Origin: Streptosporangiaceae bacterium
GTDB lineage: Bacteria; Actinomycetota; Actinomycetes; Streptosporangiales; Streptosporangiaceae
NCBI GenBank assembly: GCA_019245115.1
Contig: JAFARZ010000071.1
Location: 1 to 32,423, forward strand
Direction of reading: 5' to 3'
Length of the DNA stretch: 32,423 nucleotides
The position numbers and the translations under genes are program-made. Positions 31,069 through 32,423 of this stretch are shown here, piece after piece. How positions within the stretch are numbered: position 1 is the stretch's first letter; every line of letters starts with the position of its first letter. The notes beneath the pieces are model-generated. The model saw only the letters and a program-made list of their open reading frames with translations. It searched no databases and had not been told where the DNA came from.

Positions 31069-31919
31069 GCCAGTGCCTTCCTTTCCAGCAGGCGCACCGC
31101 GCCGTTGGCGAGCAGGCCGAGGATCGCGTAGACGATGAGCGCCACCATGATCACGCTGTTGTCGAAGAACTGCTGGGCCTGGGTGATCATGAAGCCGAGG
31201 CCGCTGGTGGCGTTGATCTGCTCGCCGACGACGAGCGCGAGCATCGACGCGATCACGCTGAGCTGGAGGCCGGTCAGCGCCGCCGGGAGGGCGCCGGGCA
31301 GCACGATATGCCGAATCATTTCGCTCCTGCGCAGGCCGAGTACCTGACCCAGTTCGCCCAGCTTGCTGTCCACGCCGCGGATGCCGGCGAACGTGTTGAG
31401 GTACATCGGGAACAGGGCCGCCAGCAGGACGAACAGCACCTTGGGCAGCTGCCCGATGCCGAACCAGACGATGAACAACGGGATCAGCCCCAGCAGCGGC
31501 ACGCTGCGGATCGCCTGGAGGATCGGATCGATGATCGTCTCGCCGGTTGAGCTAAGCCCGGTGATGATCGCGAGCAGTACCGCGATGACGACGCCGAGCG
31601 CGAACCCGATCGCCCAGCGCTCGCATGAGGCCAGCAGCGATGCCTGGAGTGTTCCGTATGTCGGCGAATCATGGACCACCAGGTGGTACGCGGTACGTGC
31701 GATCGAGGCCGGAGAGGCCAGCTTGCTGGCCGGGATGAGCCCGGCACTGCTAGCCGCCTGCCACAGGCCGACCAGGGCGACCGGGCTGATCAGCCGGTAC
31801 CAGGCGTGGTTCCTGCGGGGTTTCCGGCCGGTCCGCCGCGCTGGCGTGGGTAGCGTGCCGACGGCCGCCGGAAGGCGCAGGGGGTTCGCCTGCGCCTGGG
31901 CCTGCGCGGTTTCGGGCAT
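31044..31919 (-). CDS. SsuC-like ABC importer permease
   Basis: The 291-residue membrane protein has a polar N-terminus of about 45 residues, then segments beginning LISPVALVGLWQAASSAGLI, and the docking loop around IRGVDSKLGELGQVLGLRRS with EMIRHIVLPGALPAALTGLQ. It ends with the family motif GEQINATSGLGFMITQAQQF. The start at 31919 follows GAGG at a wide spacing, and that GAGG can pair with the CTC just before the ATG, so translation may be modulated. It is the first structural gene after the Cys leader peptide, with 73 bp between them. Confidence 0.92.
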   Translation of the reverse strand: MPETAQAQAQANPLRLPAAVGTLPTPARRTGRKPRRNHAWYRLISPVALVGLWQAASSAGLIPASKLASPASIARTAYHLVVHDSPTYGTLQASLLASCERWAIGFALGVVIAVLLAIITGLSSTGETIIDPILQAIRSVPLLGLIPLFIVWFGIGQLPKVLFVLLAALFPMYLNTFAGIRGVDSKLGELGQVLGLRRSEMIRHIVLPGALPAALTGLQLSVIASMLALVVGEQINATSGLGFMITQAQQFFDNSVIMVALIVYAILGLLANGAVRLLERKALAWRRDFVE

Positions 31920-31992
31920 GGAGTATCACCTCAGATAGTGGCGATCCAGGATCGGGTGGCCTCACCGGACGTCATCGTCCATGTACGGAAAG

Positions 31993-32064
31993 TTAACAGG
32001 TGCCGCTTGACTGCATGCCGAAGTCGGCGTAGCGGCGTGCCACAAGCGGCTGCGGGCGACCCAT
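31993..32064 (-). CDS. Cys-terminated leader peptide (uORF) of the sulfur operon
   Basis: A 23-codon frame runs from ATG 32064 to TAA 31993-31995, starting M-G-R-P-Q-P-L-V and continuing ARRYADFGMQSSGTC-stop. Actinobacterial sulfur and sulfonate operons often carry a short leader with the pattern (R)RR-x-x-D-L/F-x-x-x-S-S-x-x-C; this one fits, with a last sense codon for Cys. Ribosome stalling at that codon when cysteine is scarce is the proposed way such leaders raise downstream expression. There is no usable ribosome-binding site, but a -10 box ends 7 bp before the ATG, so the mRNA is probably leaderless. It is too short for ordinary gene finders. Confidence 0.72.
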   Translation of the reverse strand: MGRPQPLVARRYADFGMQSSGTC

Positions 32065-32071
32065 GCCCCCC

Positions 32072-32099
32072 AGACTAGCTGAATTCCCTACTAAGTCAA
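32072..32099 (-). promoter_or_regulatory. Sigma-70-type promoter of the sulfur operon
   Basis: On the minus strand TTGACT (32094-32099) and TAGTCT (32072-32077) are separated by 16 bp. The -10 ends 7 bp before the leader ATG, so transcription should start at or next to the A of that ATG. The GACTTAG and CTAGTC segments overlapping the boxes form an imperfect dyad that might be a repressor site. Confidence 0.6.
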
Positions 32100-32204
32100 C
32101 AAGAAATATCGAATTAGGCTTCTGGGTCTCGGATCGAATCCGGTGATGCCGCAGTTGGCGTGGTGGTTTTACGCTTCGTGGTGACTCTTCCGCACCATGT
32201 GAAC

Positions 32205-32415
32205 GTTCCGAAACAAATCGAGTCTGCGGCGTGTCGTGGCGGGTGCCGGTTTTGTCCGGATATGACCGTTATGTGACGGCAGCTGCGGTGGACGACGTGG
32301 AAGAAAAGGGCTTCGCGGAGGATAGGGCGCCGGTTTCCGGCACCTTTTCTTCCAAAGGGCTCTTTTCTTCCCACTGAAGGATGCTCATGTGTCCGCTATG
32401 TATCGGTATGCATAG
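32205..32415 (+). repeat. Dispersed intergenic repeat, copy B
   Basis: It is the partner of 7530-7750, in the same orientation about 24.67 kb away, with the 19-bp core at 32245-32263. The similarity includes a run of short pyrimidine blocks (CTTTTCTTCC) and a 3' end near TATCGGTATGCATAG. It lies upstream of the sulfur operon promoter and reaches almost to the window edge. Confidence 0.7.
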
Positions 32416-32423
32416 TTCACCCA

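Larger units (their letters stand above)
31920..32423. other. Leader and upstream region of the sulfur operon
   Basis: From the permease start outward it holds a short dyad CGATCC-A-GGATCG (31942-31954), a GGACG/CGTCC hairpin near 31970-31983, the Cys leader ORF (31993-32064), its promoter (32072-32099) and copy B of the dispersed repeat (about 32205-32415). No other gene is supported. The minus-strand frame 32114-32374 is a translation of the repeat. Confidence 0.6.

Noticed and set aside
32114..32374. 86-codon minus-strand frame at the right edge
   Set aside because: It is a translation of the dispersed repeat; its G-R-K-G-A-G-N-R-R segment recurs in copy A at 7.6 kb, where it is also non-genic.

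Overview
This is a 32.4 kb stretch of high-GC actinomycete chromosome. The evidence is strong GC bias at third codon positions, frequent GTG/TTG starts, an Lsr2-type nucleoid protein, an XRE/MmyB-type regulator, a tricorn-like protease, an nSTAND-WD40 protein and a Cys-terminated leader peptide of the actinobacterial type. The species cannot be determined. No rRNA, tRNA or CRISPR array was seen.

Left edge (1-1400): the first 19 codons of a probable large serine recombinase run off the left end. Just beside it lies a 42-codon remnant of an MFS (DHA2-type) efflux gene whose similarity stops at a 15-bp dyad. The simplest reading is that an integrative element entered the MFS gene and the window starts at one end of that element. 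The divergent MmyB-type regulator, probably the former partner of the MFS pump, is intact.

1.4-7.4 kb: a PCuAC-like lipoprotein, then a NitT/TauT-type ABC importer operon (ATPase, permease, lipoprotein binding protein). It is divergent from a CitA/DcuS-type sensor kinase and response regulator. The layout suggests that the two-component system controls the importer.

7.4-16.5 kb: an intergenic region with a dispersed repeat, an Lsr2-like DNA-binding protein, an HD-domain hydrolase, a 1243-residue HTH-nSTAND-TM-WD40 protein, a Tat-exported glycoside-hydrolase-like protein convergent with a DUF885 metallopeptidase-like gene, and a DUF4232 lipoprotein.

16.5-25.6 kb: a gamma-glutamyltransferase, a DrrAB-like ABC-2 exporter followed by a DesK/DesR-type two-component system, and a tricorn-like S41 protease.

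25.6-32.4 kb (minus strand): a LysE-type exporter, a selenium-binding-protein/methanethiol-oxidase homologue, an NtaA/DmoA-type FMN monooxygenase and an SsuABC-like importer. At the head of this run is a clear promoter followed with no leader by a 23-codon ORF ending in Ser-Ser-Gly-Thr-Cys. This matches the actinobacterial Cys leader peptides of sulfur operons and marks the cluster as organosulfur scavenging controlled by cysteine supply.

Non-coding structure is rich. There are two tandem pairs of a 25-bp dyad with identical 31-bp spacing about 8 kb apart, two copies of a roughly 215-bp dispersed repeat, a perfect 54-bp palindrome upstream of the methanethiol-oxidase-like gene, mirrored GC hairpins flanking the divergent ABC/kinase promoter, and several terminator-like hairpins.
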